The notes: generated by a model not told the origin, from the letters alone. A stretch of 17,449 bases of DNA from Autumnicola edwardsiae (GCF_031846505.1 NZ_JAVRHP010000067.1:1-17449); one strand, 5' to 3'; counted from the stretch's first letter, positions 5,907 to 14,616 are shown. A program made the numbers and translations.

Positions 5907-8312
5907 TTACAATCTATCCCTTTCGGCGGCTTCAATGCTGCGCTCATTATCGCTAAGCCTGAAGTTTCCGAAGTTATATTTAAAGCCAATCCGCACATAT
6001 TGCGTTTCCTCCTGCGCGAGGTAAGAATTATCCTGGTTAAGATACCTGGAAGTAAGCCTTGTGTTGGTTTTATTCAGAATATCTTCAATATTAAGCGTTA
6101 ATACGGCCCGGTTGTTCCACAGGCTTTTTCGCAAACCTACAGAAAGCATCGCCATTGGCTCGAGCTGATAAGATCCCGAAATGAAATCTGAAATATACAC
6201 CCCGGTAAGGGTTCCGGAGAAAGTACCGTCTTTAGAAAGCGTAAAGCTGTTGTACAACTGTCCAAAAAATCCATCAACTTCATTGGTTACTTCCTGGTTG
6301 TCACTTTCTATCGCCACAAAAGTATTCTCATCATGAAAAACTGAAGTATACGCCTGTGCATACCAGAAATTGGTAATGGAGCGACCGTGGAGAATATCTA
6401 TTCCATAAGAAACGCTGCCTAAAAGGTTTACACTCACCCTTCTCAAATTTTGAGATGCATTGTCCTGGAAAGAAAGAACTTCTGGTGACCTGCCGTAATC
6501 CCTGTAGTATAAATCGAAAAAGTACTGGTTCTTCAGCGAATAATTTAAATTGAAATTGTTGCTGATGGAAGCACGCAGGTTTGGATTTCCGGCGTTGTAA
6601 TCATTCTCATTAAGGAAATACCGGAAAGGATTGAGGCTATTATAATCTGGCCTTGAAATCCTGCGGCTGTAGTCCAGTGTAAAACTATGGTTTTGTGACA
6701 CCTGGTATTGAAGATAGGCCGTTGGGAATAATTCAAAATATTCCTGCGTGTTCACCTGGTTCATAGAAAGTGAATTCCCTTCAAGATCTGTATATTCCCC
6801 GCGAAGACCACCCTTAAAACTCCAGTTCTCCCAATCCCGCTGTATACTTGCATAAACAGCATAAACTTTCTCGTCGTAGATAAATTCATCAGACAAGTTA
6901 TCGTAAAGGGGCTGCAGTGTTGCTGCATTAAAATAATCTATAGCACTTTCAGAATTAATAGAAGAAAGTTTGAGTCCGCTTTCAAAACTGGCTTCTCCAA
7001 GGGCAGAAGAAAAATCTGCCTGTGCGGTAAAAATTTCTATTTCCTGGGCCGCATCGGTATCAAAATTTATATTCTGAATAAAATTTCCGGCTGCATCAAA
7101 ATAATCGGAATTTACAGATTGAACACGATCCTGGTCATAAGCCGTAAAATGCCCTTTGGCAGAAAATTGTGCGCCGCTTTCAAAATCGTGCGTGTACTGA
7201 AGGTCAAAAGCGATGTTCTTAAGATCTGTTTCCACATTACTATTGGTCACCAGCGTAGAATCCAGGGATCTTTGCGCATCTCTGAATTCCGAATAAACAT
7301 CATTTTCCCAGTCGATATTTGGTGAAATAAGCACGTTGGTGGTAAAGCTTAGGGTATTTTTATCGTCCAGGGAATAATCCAAAATAGCGTTGGCATTGTG
7401 CGCCTGTGATCGCGTTACCCTGTCAAAATCTGTATTCCAGCGGGAGAAAATGTCTCCGTTATTATTTCTGAAGTTAATATAACTGTCATCCTGCTTAATT
7501 TCCTTACGCGGACTAAAACTGTAATTGGCAAAAAGATTCAGCTTTTCAGTCTTATAATAATGGCTGGTCCCAAACTGGTATTTTGGATAAATGGCCTGCG
7601 TGTAATTTCCCTCTACACTGCCTTTGTAACCAGGGGTAAGCGCTTTTGAGGTATTAATATTAAGAATAGCACCACCTTCAGCCTCATATTTCGCGGGAGG
7701 ATTGGTAATAACTTCTATAGATTTTATGTTTGCTGCAGAATAGCTTTCCAGCAACGTCTGTAACTCATCTGAAGTCAGTTGCACCTTACGGTCATTAATA
7801 TAAACCGCTACGCTTTCATTTTTTACAAGAAGGTCCCCCTGCACCTGGATCACTCCGGGCGTACTTCTCAAAATATCCCAGGTACTCCCGGTGGAAAGCG
7901 TGGAATTTTCCACATCAAAAACAAGCCGGTCCACCTGTTTTACTATATTTGGTTTCCTGGTGGTGATGGTGACCTCATCCAAATCTGAAGAAGATTCCTG
8001 TAACCGGATTGTGTTTAAACGGGTATTTCCCTCTACACTAATTTTCTTCTGAAATTCTTCATAACCAACAAACGTCACCTTCATCAAATAATCGTTAGAT
8101 GCCACGTTGTTAATAATGAAATTACCTTTTTCATCTGAAACTGCACCTTTATAAAAAGTAACAGAATCCTGAGCACTTAGCAGTACCACATTCGCGTAAG
8201 CTACAGGTGCGCCGCTGGCCATAAATTTACCGCTAACTTCGTGTTGAGCGTAAGAATAATTAAAGGCTATAAACAGCAGAAAAAACAGGGGGGTGGTGGG
8301 GTTCTTAAACAT
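5907..8312 (-). CDS. outer-membrane beta-barrel receptor, TonB-dependent-receptor-like with carboxypeptidase-regulatory domain
   Basis: 801-residue outer-membrane protein. A signal peptide (residues 1-22, cleaved near SYAQ-HE) is followed by a carboxypeptidase-regulatory-like beta-sandwich (about 25-107: VSGKF, AYANVVLLSAQDS, GAVSDEKGNF, VTFVGYEEF). Next comes a plug-like domain (about 120-222) with the family phrase IKSIEVITNPPAKYEAEGG. The remaining 580 residues alternate aromatic and polar residues as in a beta barrel (OMP_b-brl_3 type) and include SRRISRPDYNSLNPF. The C-terminus reads VRIGFKYNFGNFRLSDNERS and then a charged tail instead of ending on an aromatic residue. Such proteins bind or import unknown ligands; it is not of SusC type and has no SusD partner here. 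The substrate cannot be read from the sequence. A TATATTTG box lies 33 bases upstream of the ATG. It is separated from the GH3 gene by 115 bases and read in the same direction. Confidence 0.86.
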   Translation of the reverse strand: MFKNPTTPLFFLLFIAFNYSYAQHEVSGKFMASGAPVAYANVVLLSAQDSVTFYKGAVSDEKGNFIINNVASNDYLMKVTFVGYEEFQKKISVEGNTRLNTIRLQESSSDLDEVTITTRKPNIVKQVDRLVFDVENSTLSTGSTWDILRSTPGVIQVQGDLLVKNESVAVYINDRKVQLTSDELQTLLESYSAANIKSIEVITNPPAKYEAEGGAILNINTSKALTPGYKGSVEGNYTQAIYPKYQFGTSHYYKTEKLNLFANYSFSPRKEIKQDDSYINFRNNNGDIFSRWNTDFDRVTRSQAHNANAILDYSLDDKNTLSFTTNVLISPNIDWENDVYSEFRDAQRSLDSTLVTNSNVETDLKNIAFDLQYTHDFESGAQFSAKGHFTAYDQDRVQSVNSDYFDAAGNFIQNINFDTDAAQEIEIFTAQADFSSALGEASFESGLKLSSINSESAIDYFNAATLQPLYDNLSDEFIYDEKVYAVYASIQRDWENWSFKGGLRGEYTDLEGNSLSMNQVNTQEYFELFPTAYLQYQVSQNHSFTLDYSRRISRPDYNSLNPFRYFLNENDYNAGNPNLRASISNNFNLNYSLKNQYFFDLYYRDYGRSPEVLSFQDNASQNLRRVSVNLLGSVSYGIDILHGRSITNFWYAQAYTSVFHDENTFVAIESDNQEVTNEVDGFFGQLYNSFTLSKDGTFSGTLTGVYISDFISGSYQLEPMAMLSVGLRKSLWNNRAVLTLNIEDILNKTNTRLTSRYLNQDNSYLAQEETQYVRIGFKYNFGNFRLSDNERSIEAAERDRL

Positions 8313-8344
8313 TCAAATAAACTTCTAAATATCAAAAAATCACG

Positions 8345-8352
8345 CAAATATA
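8345..8352 (-). promoter_or_regulatory. candidate -7 element of the receptor gene
   Basis: Minus strand TATATTTG (8352-8345) matches TAnnTTTG and would start transcription about 27 bases before the ATG at 8312. No good -33 TTG is present at the usual distance, so regulation by an activator or a chance match are both possible. Confidence 0.4.
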
Positions 8353-8427
8353 AACTTTCCACAATAATTGTTTATACTTTTAGCAAAAAGGTTGAGTTAT
8401 TTACAATCATTCTTGAAAATATGAATT

Positions 8428-10191
8428 TCAGAACAAGAGGAAAGTTCTGTAAAGCCTTAAAAGTGCGGGTATATTGGCTACTGTTAAACCTTCCCCGGCA
8501 CCGAATTTATTTCCTATACTTACAGGGAGTTTTCCCGAAGCCACAGATTTTCCTGCTATAAACCCGGCGGTAACTTTTTGCGCCGTTTCAGAATCCTGAT
8601 AGGCAACGATCAAGCCGTTGGCATTTTCAATTCCTTCAATTTTATCTATCACATAAGGATTTTTAAAGAGGCTGAAGATGGTATTTTCTCTATTGCCAAG
8701 CTGAAGGATTAGATCTGCAACATCTTCAGAAAAATTAATATTATTCCGCGGTCGCGACTGTGTATCGTGAATCGCCACAAGAAGAAGGTCGAAATTTGCC
8801 AATTTTCGCACTACATTCTCAACCTCCTCTTCGCCCGCTTCTTCCGAAAGCTGAAAATTCTCCAGCTCGTAATTTTTCTTCAGATTTTTCTGAAAAACCG
8901 ATTCTCTTTCCACTCCTATGGAAAGTGATGCTATTTTCCTCTCCTTTTGCTGAAGCGGCAACAGCATGTTTTCATTTTTCAGAACCGTAAGAGAAGCTTT
9001 TATAAGATCTTCATTTAGTTCTTTTGCTTTAGGAGTATTAAGTTCCTTCAGAATATTAGCTGCTTTCGAAGGCTGATAATTATCTAGCCCAACCCACTGT
9101 TTTATAGCTAAAATCTTCCTGCACCTGGCATCAATTTCTTCCTGAGTGATAAGCCCCGCATTTATTGCAGCGCGGACTTCTTCTATAGCCCTGGGAACAT
9201 CCTCGCTGTATTCCAGCATATCGTTTCCCGCCAAAATTGCGTCATTATCCACCACCCCGGGAAGATTCCCCAAAGTCACACCCTTCATATTCATAGCATC
9301 TGTCACCACTAATCCTTTAAATTCAAGCTGTTCTTTTAAAAGTCCGGTAATAATAGGTTTGGACAAGGTGGAAGCGACTCCGGTAGAGTCCAGCGCCGGA
9401 ATATTAAGGTGGGCGACCATCATCCCTCCCACCCCGGCTCTAATCAATTCCTTAAACGGATATAGCTCCAGCGAATCCAGTCGCGAAAACGGATGATTAA
9501 TCTGCGGAAGCCCATAATGTGAATCGGTATCTGTATCTCCATGGCCGGGAAAATGCTTTGCTGTTGCCAATACACGCCCGTCCTGCAGGCCTTTCATATA
9601 AGCTATTCCTTTCTCTGCCACGTTGTGTTTATCTTCGCCAAAGGAGCGGTAATTAATCACAGGATTTTCTGGATTGTTGTTTACATCTACCACCGGGGCA
9701 AAATTTAAATGCAGCCCTGCCCTTTTGATCTGGCGGGCGATTTCCCGTCCCATTTTATAGATCATTTCCTCATCCTGGATTGCTCCCAGCGCCATCTGGT
9801 ATGGATAACTTATGGTGTTGTCCAGCCGCATTCCCAGGCCCCATTCGGCATCAATCGCTCCCAGTAACGGCACATTGGCAGCTCGTTGATATTCATTCAT
9901 CAATTTTACCTGTGCTTCTGGATTTCCCTGGAAAAATAAGAGTCCGCCTACCTTTTGCTCCTGTACCAGCTCCAGGATTTCATTTTTGTGCGCTTCCCCC
10001 CTGTTAGAAAAAGCCGCAACCATAATAAGCTGAGCAATTCTTTCATCTGGAGACAAAGTAGTCATCACAGAATCTACCCATTTACTGTTTTTATATTTCA
10101 GAAAATCGGGATTTCCAGATGTGGAAAGCTGTGACAAGGCCGGAGCGGTAATCAGGATTGCCAGAATATATATCGAAAGTTTTCTCTTCAT
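8428..10191 (-). CDS. exported GH3 beta-N-acetylhexosaminidase (NagZ-like)
   Basis: 587 residues with a signal peptide (about 1-20, LSIYILAILITAPALS then QLS) and no lipobox, so it is predicted periplasmic, unlike cytoplasmic E. coli NagZ. The GH3 barrel (about 35-370) carries the NagZ signature KHFPGHGDTDTDSHYG (from Lys212). Within it, Asp223 and His225 form the family's acid/base dyad. The nucleophile is Asp298 in VVTDAMNMKG. The alpha/beta-sandwich second domain follows (about 395-570), ending in SGKLPVSIGNKFGAGEGLT. Family members remove non-reducing GlcNAc from muropeptides or chitooligosaccharides. Many Bacteroidota homologues continue into a beta-lactamase-like domain; this one stops after the second domain, with an unusual hydrophobic tail (LLRLYRTFLLF). 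Divergent from the NagB-LmbE gene across 151 bases, which fits joint action on amino sugars. Confidence 0.92.
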   Translation of the reverse strand: MKRKLSIYILAILITAPALSQLSTSGNPDFLKYKNSKWVDSVMTTLSPDERIAQLIMVAAFSNRGEAHKNEILELVQEQKVGGLLFFQGNPEAQVKLMNEYQRAANVPLLGAIDAEWGLGMRLDNTISYPYQMALGAIQDEEMIYKMGREIARQIKRAGLHLNFAPVVDVNNNPENPVINYRSFGEDKHNVAEKGIAYMKGLQDGRVLATAKHFPGHGDTDTDSHYGLPQINHPFSRLDSLELYPFKELIRAGVGGMMVAHLNIPALDSTGVASTLSKPIITGLLKEQLEFKGLVVTDAMNMKGVTLGNLPGVVDNDAILAGNDMLEYSEDVPRAIEEVRAAINAGLITQEEIDARCRKILAIKQWVGLDNYQPSKAANILKELNTPKAKELNEDLIKASLTVLKNENMLLPLQQKERKIASLSIGVERESVFQKNLKKNYELENFQLSEEAGEEEVENVVRKLANFDLLLVAIHDTQSRPRNNINFSEDVADLILQLGNRENTIFSLFKNPYVIDKIEGIENANGLIVAYQDSETAQKVTAGFIAGKSVASGKLPVSIGNKFGAGEGLTVANIPALLRLYRTFLLF

Positions 10192-10342
10192 GCTGCTTAT
10201 TTCTTCGGAAGTCTAAAATAGGTAATTTGATCTATAATTACTTTTTTAAACCAAAAATGACCAGGATTAGATTCTTCTTCTTAATTTTAATCTTAATTTT
10301 TGTATTTCACTGAATATTAAGTGCTAAAAACAGCTTTCCCGT
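10192..10342. promoter_or_regulatory. divergent promoter region of the GH3 and NagB-LmbE genes
   Basis: The AT-rich spacer holds a direct repeat CTTAATTTT (10280-10288 and 10292-10300, period 12) that runs into TAATTTTTG (10294-10302), one base longer than the -7 consensus, 40 bases before the NagB ATG. No exact consensus was found for either direction. The repeated box could bind a regulator. Confidence 0.35.
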
Positions 10343-12277
10343 ATGGCCAGATTAAATTTCCTGGAAGAAACAAGATTCGAAAAACTTCCCGTTCGTGTTT
10401 ATAAAAATGAAGAAATTGCTTCAAAAAAAGTAGCTCAAAAAATTGCAGATCTTATACGGCGCAAAACACAAGCTGGAGAAAAAACTGTACTGGGCCTTGC
10501 CACGGGAGCAACACCGGTAAGGGTTTATCAGGAATTAATACGACTGCACAAAGAAGAAGAACTCAGTTTTGATAATGTGATCACGTTTAACCTGGACGAA
10601 TATTACCCAATGCAACCGGATGCTTCCCAGAGTTATGTGCGGTTTATGGATGAAAATCTTTTTAACCATATAAATATAAGGAGGGAGAATATTCATATTC
10701 CAGATGGAACTTTACAAAAGGAAGATATTGCGCAGTACTGCCTTAACTATGAAAAAAAAATCACCAAAGCTGGTGGTCTGGACCTGCAGCTCCTGGGAAT
10801 AGGTAGAACGGGACATATTGGGTTTAATGAGCCGGGATCTGCCCCTAATTCCGGGACAAGGCTGGTCACTTTAGACGATCTCACACGCCGGGATGCTTCC
10901 CGCGACTTTGGAGGTAAAGAAAACGTTCCTACCAAAGCCATCACTATGGGGATCGGGACTATTTTTAAAGCTCACGAAATTGTCCTGATGGCCTGGAGCA
11001 GGAAAAAAGCGCCTATAATTAAAAAAGCTGTGGAAGGTGAAATTTCAGGTGAAGTTCCCGCCACCTACCTTCAGTTAACAGATAATGTAGAATTTGTACT
11101 GGACAGGGCGGCCGCTTCAGAACTTACGCGGTTCAACACACCCTGGCTCGTAAAAGACTGCAAATGGACCGATGAGCAGATAAAAAAGGCAATTATCTGG
11201 CTCTCCAACAAGATTCAGAAACCTATCCTCAAGCTAACAGATGAGGATTATAACAGCCACGGAATGGCAGAACTGGCTACAGAAAAAGGCCCTGCCTACA
11301 ATATTAACATCAAAGTTTTCAACCAACTGCAGCACAGCATTACCGGCTGGCCCGGAGGAAAGCCCGATGCAGACGATTCCCAGCGGCCGGAGCGGGCAGT
11401 TCCCGCCAGGAAAACATCGCTGATTTTCTCCCCACACCCAGATGATGATGTTATCTCTATGGGTGGAACTTTTATACGCCTGGTAGAACAGGGACACGAA
11501 GTGCACGTAGCTTACCAGACTTCGGGAAATACTGCGGTTTGGGATACCGATGTGCTGAGGTATGTGGAATTTGCTATAGATTTTGATAAAAGTTTAGGTA
11601 AAGACACTTCTGAGCTGGAACAGACTTATGAAGAAATGCGCACTTTTCTTCAGAAAAAGCAACCCAATCAGGTAGATATCGAGAAAATCCAGCAGGTAAA
11701 AGCCTTTATAAGAAAATCTGAAGCCATTGCCGGCGCAAGATATGCCGGGCTGGACGACAAGAACATTCATTTTATGGCTTTGCCTTTTTATGAAAAAGGA
11801 AAGTATGTCAAGAACCCGGATACTGAAAAAGACGTGGAATTAACCATGGAACTCCTTCAGAAAATTAAACCGCAACAGGTTTTTGCTGCCGGGGATTTTG
11901 CAGATCCTCACGGCACCCATATCATTTGCTTCGAAATTATTAAGGAAGCTATGCAAAGGCTTCAGAAAACCGAAGAATGGACAAAAGATTGCTGGCTCTG
12001 GATGTACCGCGGCGCCTGGCAGGAATTCCCAACGCACGAGATAGAAATGGCGGTTCCCCTTTCTCCTATTGAAGTAAAAAGGAAGAGACACGCCATATTT
12101 CAACACCAGTCACAAAAAGATCGTCCCGTTTTTCCAGGTGACGACGAGAGGGAATTTTGGGTAAGAGCCGAAGAAAGAAACAGGGAAACTGCCGTGAATT
12201 ACCACAATCTTGGCCTTGCAAACTACGAAGCCATGGAAGCTTTTGTGCGGTGGAAATTTGATGGTAAAAAGGAGTAG
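10343..12277 (+). CDS. nagB: glucosamine-6-phosphate deaminase fused to PIG-L/LmbE-type deacetylase
   Basis: 644-residue two-domain cytoplasmic enzyme. Residues about 15-270 are a NagB domain: GLATGATPVRVY (substrate loop), FNLDEYY (Asp85, the expected proton acceptor) and GIGRTGHIGFNEPGS with His158 and Glu163. NagB turns glucosamine-6-phosphate into fructose-6-phosphate and ammonia. The E. coli catalytic triad is Asp141-His143-Glu148; here the Asp position is Thr156. I recall the same RTGHIGFNEP in other long Bacteroidota NagB proteins, so this looks like a subfamily trait. Residues about 355-640 are a PIG-L/LmbE domain with the zinc motif HPDDD (His365, Asp368) and a second ligand site DPHGTH (521-526); relatives are GlcNAc-PI and MshB deacetylases. 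A linked deacetylase plus deaminase would take GlcNAc-6-P to fructose-6-P in two steps, but the LmbE substrate is inference. No separate NagA is in the window. Confidence 0.93.
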   Translation: MARLNFLEETRFEKLPVRVYKNEEIASKKVAQKIADLIRRKTQAGEKTVLGLATGATPVRVYQELIRLHKEEELSFDNVITFNLDEYYPMQPDASQSYVRFMDENLFNHINIRRENIHIPDGTLQKEDIAQYCLNYEKKITKAGGLDLQLLGIGRTGHIGFNEPGSAPNSGTRLVTLDDLTRRDASRDFGGKENVPTKAITMGIGTIFKAHEIVLMAWSRKKAPIIKKAVEGEISGEVPATYLQLTDNVEFVLDRAAASELTRFNTPWLVKDCKWTDEQIKKAIIWLSNKIQKPILKLTDEDYNSHGMAELATEKGPAYNINIKVFNQLQHSITGWPGGKPDADDSQRPERAVPARKTSLIFSPHPDDDVISMGGTFIRLVEQGHEVHVAYQTSGNTAVWDTDVLRYVEFAIDFDKSLGKDTSELEQTYEEMRTFLQKKQPNQVDIEKIQQVKAFIRKSEAIAGARYAGLDDKNIHFMALPFYEKGKYVKNPDTEKDVELTMELLQKIKPQQVFAAGDFADPHGTHIICFEIIKEAMQRLQKTEEWTKDCWLWMYRGAWQEFPTHEIEMAVPLSPIEVKRKRHAIFQHQSQKDRPVFPGDDEREFWVRAEERNRETAVNYHNLGLANYEAMEAFVRWKFDGKKE

Positions 12278-12420
12278 CAGCATTTTTTCCTGCAAGGTTT
12301 TTTTTAACGTTGTAGGTATGAAAAGCAACCAAACTTATAAGGTTTTAAAAACCTTATCCCACTTTCCCGCAAAGGAACATTCTTTTTAATATTTTTACGG
12401 GAATAAATCCATTGGTTTCT
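12278..12420. repeat. spacer with two hairpins, one a 21-base palindrome
   Basis: Just after the NagB-LmbE stop, CCTGCAA (12289-12295) can pair with TTGTAGG (12310-12316, one G-T pair) around a T-rich loop. Further on, ATAAGGTTTT-A-AAAACCTTAT (12337-12357) is a perfect 10-base inverted repeat. Neither is followed by a T run on the plus strand, so termination is doubtful. CTGCAAGGTTT and the AAGGTTT/AAACCTT palindrome both recur near 3420-3440, which suggests one dispersed repeat family. TATTTTTAC about 30 bases before the amidase ATG is one base off the -7 consensus. Confidence 0.55.
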
Positions 12421-13377
12421 ATGAAGAGTATTAGTATTAAGACTGTTTACCGCCTCACGTTTTTTCTTCCTCTTTTCTTGCTACTCAATTCCTGCGCCAC
12501 GAATCCCTACTCCAAAACCAACCGGGTTTATAAGAAACAGACAAAAGCCTTTGCTAAGGAATTACAGATTTCTCCTGAAGAGGAAATTGCTAAAAATCCT
12601 AATATAAAATATGGCGATTATTGGGTTGGAACCACAAATTTTAACCTTAGGAGGCCAAATTACGTGATCCTGCACCATACCGCCCAGGATTCTGTAGAAC
12701 AAACCTTAAACACTTTTGTAACTCCCGAAAGGCAGGTGAGCGCCCACTACGTGATTGGCCACAACGGCGAAGTTTACCACATGCTCAACGATTATTACCG
12801 CGCGTGGCATGGCGGAGTGGGAAGCTGGGGCACAACCACCGACCTTAATTCTGCCTCTATAGGAATTGAACTCGACAACGACGGCTTTGAGGAATTCAGC
12901 GATGCGCAAATCGAAAGTTTAATTGAAGTACTTAAAATGCTAAGGGAAAAATATAAAATTCCGGCGCAAAATGTGATTGGCCATTCTGATATTGCACCTT
13001 CCCGGAAAGTTGATCCCAGCGTTTTCTTTCCTTGGGAGAAATTAGCTGAAGAAGGCTTCGGAATTTGGTATAACGAGGAAGTTGTGGACAATCTTCAGTT
13101 GGAAAGTGAATTCTACAATTACGATAAGCAATTGCTGATCATGGAAAAGCACTTTCCGGGCCGAAAATTGCCATTTTTGGACCGTCTCCTTTTTCCGAAT
13201 ATTATTCCTTCAGATTTTAATTATGTAGATGCACTGAAGATTATTGGATACGATACCAGCACTTTAAGCTCCACAATCCAGGCTTTTGAGCTTCACTTTA
13301 TCCAAAAAGACGTAAATGGAATCCTTAACGACTACGATCTAAAGGTTTTATACGATATTTATCGCAAATCCTTCTAA
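12421..13377 (+). CDS. N-acetylmuramoyl-L-alanine amidase, AmiD/PGRP-type lipoprotein
   Basis: 318-residue predicted lipoprotein: a hydrophobic signal ends in the lipobox LLNSC (Cys25), so it is membrane-anchored and faces the periplasm or the surface. The amidase_2 domain spans about 78-215. Zinc ligands are His85 in VILHHTA, His188 in IGHSD and Asp198 in KVDPS; the ten-residue spacing of the last two matches E. coli AmiD. Glu150 in SIGIELDN is the likely catalytic acid. A helical C-terminal part (about 265-318) resembles a peptidoglycan-binding domain. The enzyme splits stem peptides from MurNAc or anhydroMurNAc. An in-frame TTG lies three codons upstream, but the ATG is preferred since it directly begins a normal signal (MKSISIKTVYRL). 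It converges with the NlpC/P60 gene with only 12 bases between the stops. Confidence 0.9.
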   Translation: MKSISIKTVYRLTFFLPLFLLLNSCATNPYSKTNRVYKKQTKAFAKELQISPEEEIAKNPNIKYGDYWVGTTNFNLRRPNYVILHHTAQDSVEQTLNTFVTPERQVSAHYVIGHNGEVYHMLNDYYRAWHGGVGSWGTTTDLNSASIGIELDNDGFEEFSDAQIESLIEVLKMLREKYKIPAQNVIGHSDIAPSRKVDPSVFFPWEKLAEEGFGIWYNEEVVDNLQLESEFYNYDKQLLIMEKHFPGRKLPFLDRLLFPNIIPSDFNYVDALKIIGYDTSTLSSTIQAFELHFIQKDVNGILNDYDLKVLYDIYRKSF

Positions 13378-13389
13378 AAATGGTCTTTT

Positions 13390-14616
13390 TCACTCTTCTT
13401 TTGAATAGGAATCGGTGAAAATGTCCTTTTTATTAAGATAAGTTAGCCCTTCGCCCTCCTGGTCCAGCAAACGTTTGGTCCTAAGATACCGATCGTAGTT
13501 AAAATCGTCGTAATTAGGCGCCTCTTTAGCCACACTACTCACATGCACACTGCCCGAAGAGTGAATAAATTCGTTATTTCCAATCCACATGCCCACGTGC
13601 ACCACTCTTTCTGAAGTTGAATCTGTAGCCGGCCTCCCGAAGAATAAAAGATCGCCGGGGATCAGTTTTTCAAAATTTCGGGTGGAATCTATGAGTTTTC
13701 CGGTGTGGACCTGCTGGGAAGCATCCCGCGGAATCACCATTCCGTTTAAAAAGAAAATGGTTTTGGTGTAACCGCTGCAATCCACGCCTTTGGCCGACGT
13801 GCCTCCCCATAAATAGGGCAGTCCCATTAATTTTTTTGAAGTAGCAATCAGGTCGTCACCTTCAGGATCGAGTTCCTGCAGCCACTCCATATACTTTTTT
13901 GCTTCATTTTGCTGAATAAAAGCCGTTCTGCCATCGGGATATTCCACCTCAAAATATCCGTTTTCTTCGCCGGAAAGTTCCAGAATAGCGCCTGCCACCA
14001 AATCTGAAACCACTCCTGAATTTTCATCTGCTTCCGCATAAGAATTTCCGAAGGGCTGCAGGTAAATAAGCTTTTCTGAAGATTTCCAGTCCTTAAATTC
14101 TTCATCAGAAAAAACCTGCACTCCTCCCCCATCAACCCAGGACAAATAATCGTCCGGCGTCTGGATTAAATACCAGTTATCTTCTTTTTTATAGACCTTT
14201 ACGGGCGTGCCAAGAGTCGCCTGTGTAACTAATTCTGAAGAATGCGCAGCCTCGCCGCGAAGGTTTGCCACAGAAATTTTAATCACTCCGTGCTTCATGT
14301 TCTCCATGTCCTCCTGCGGAAGAATTTTAATGCTATCCCGAAAATTGACATTTTCGGACTCTAACTTTGCTTTCAGGTTGTTTACGGCTTCAGGAAGATT
14401 GGATTCTCCTTTTAAAGTATAGCTATCCTCCATTTTTTCGGCCTGAATATCAAATAAAGCAACGCGCTTGTCTGGTGCAAATTCCTTTCGCACCTCAGCA
14501 ATAGTTTTTTCGGCTTTATTCTCGTTTTTTTCCTCTTTTTGATCACAGGAAACTGCTATAAACAAAAGAAAAAGGGTGAGTAATTTTATTTTGTTAATCG
14601 ATTTTATCATGGTCAT
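13390..14616 (-). CDS. SH3-NlpC/P60 lipoprotein endopeptidase (YkfC-like)
   Basis: 408-residue predicted lipoprotein with lipobox FIAVSC (Cys24). After a charged linker and a segment I do not recognise (about 35-105), two bacterial SH3-like domains follow (about 110-168: VANLRGEAAHSSELV and SWVDGGG; about 180-240: YAEADENSGVVSDLVAG). The NlpC/P60 domain (about 252-385) has all three catalytic positions: Cys280 in GVDCSGYTK, His340 in VVHVGMWIG and His352 in FIHSSGSV. This architecture matches the YkfC group, which cuts gamma-D-Glu-diaminopimelate bonds in L-Ala-D-Glu peptides, the products left by amidases; specificity is inference. Two starts are possible, ATG at 14616 or ATG at 14610 (MIKSINK); both give the same signal peptide. 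It lies 71 bases downstream of the GHL10 gene on the same strand and may be cotranscribed with it. Confidence 0.9.
   Translation of the reverse strand: MTMIKSINKIKLLTLFLLFIAVSCDQKEEKNENKAEKTIAEVRKEFAPDKRVALFDIQAEKMEDSYTLKGESNLPEAVNNLKAKLESENVNFRDSIKILPQEDMENMKHGVIKISVANLRGEAAHSSELVTQATLGTPVKVYKKEDNWYLIQTPDDYLSWVDGGGVQVFSDEEFKDWKSSEKLIYLQPFGNSYAEADENSGVVSDLVAGAILELSGEENGYFEVEYPDGRTAFIQQNEAKKYMEWLQELDPEGDDLIATSKKLMGLPYLWGGTSAKGVDCSGYTKTIFFLNGMVIPRDASQQVHTGKLIDSTRNFEKLIPGDLLFFGRPATDSTSERVVHVGMWIGNNEFIHSSGSVHVSSVAKEAPNYDDFNYDRYLRTKRLLDQEGEGLTYLNKKDIFTDSYSKEE

Noticed and set aside
5632..6024. Short open frames on both strands in and around the repeat island
   Set aside because: They consist of repeat DNA or overlap the receptor's C-terminal coding region, with no protein-like pattern.
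8281..8310. G-rich stretch at the start of the receptor gene as a further repeat copy
   Set aside because: It encodes the Asn-Pro-Thr-Thr-Pro part of the signal peptide and has no inverted partner.
8313..8427. Possible frameshifted remnant of a beta-lactamase domain after the GH3 gene
   Set aside because: Only 115 bases are available and none of the three frames shows recognisable protein; the space holds the receptor's promoter instead.
12412..12420. TTG start giving the amidase three extra residues
   Set aside because: The ATG at 12421 directly opens a normal lipoprotein signal peptide; nothing supports the TTG.
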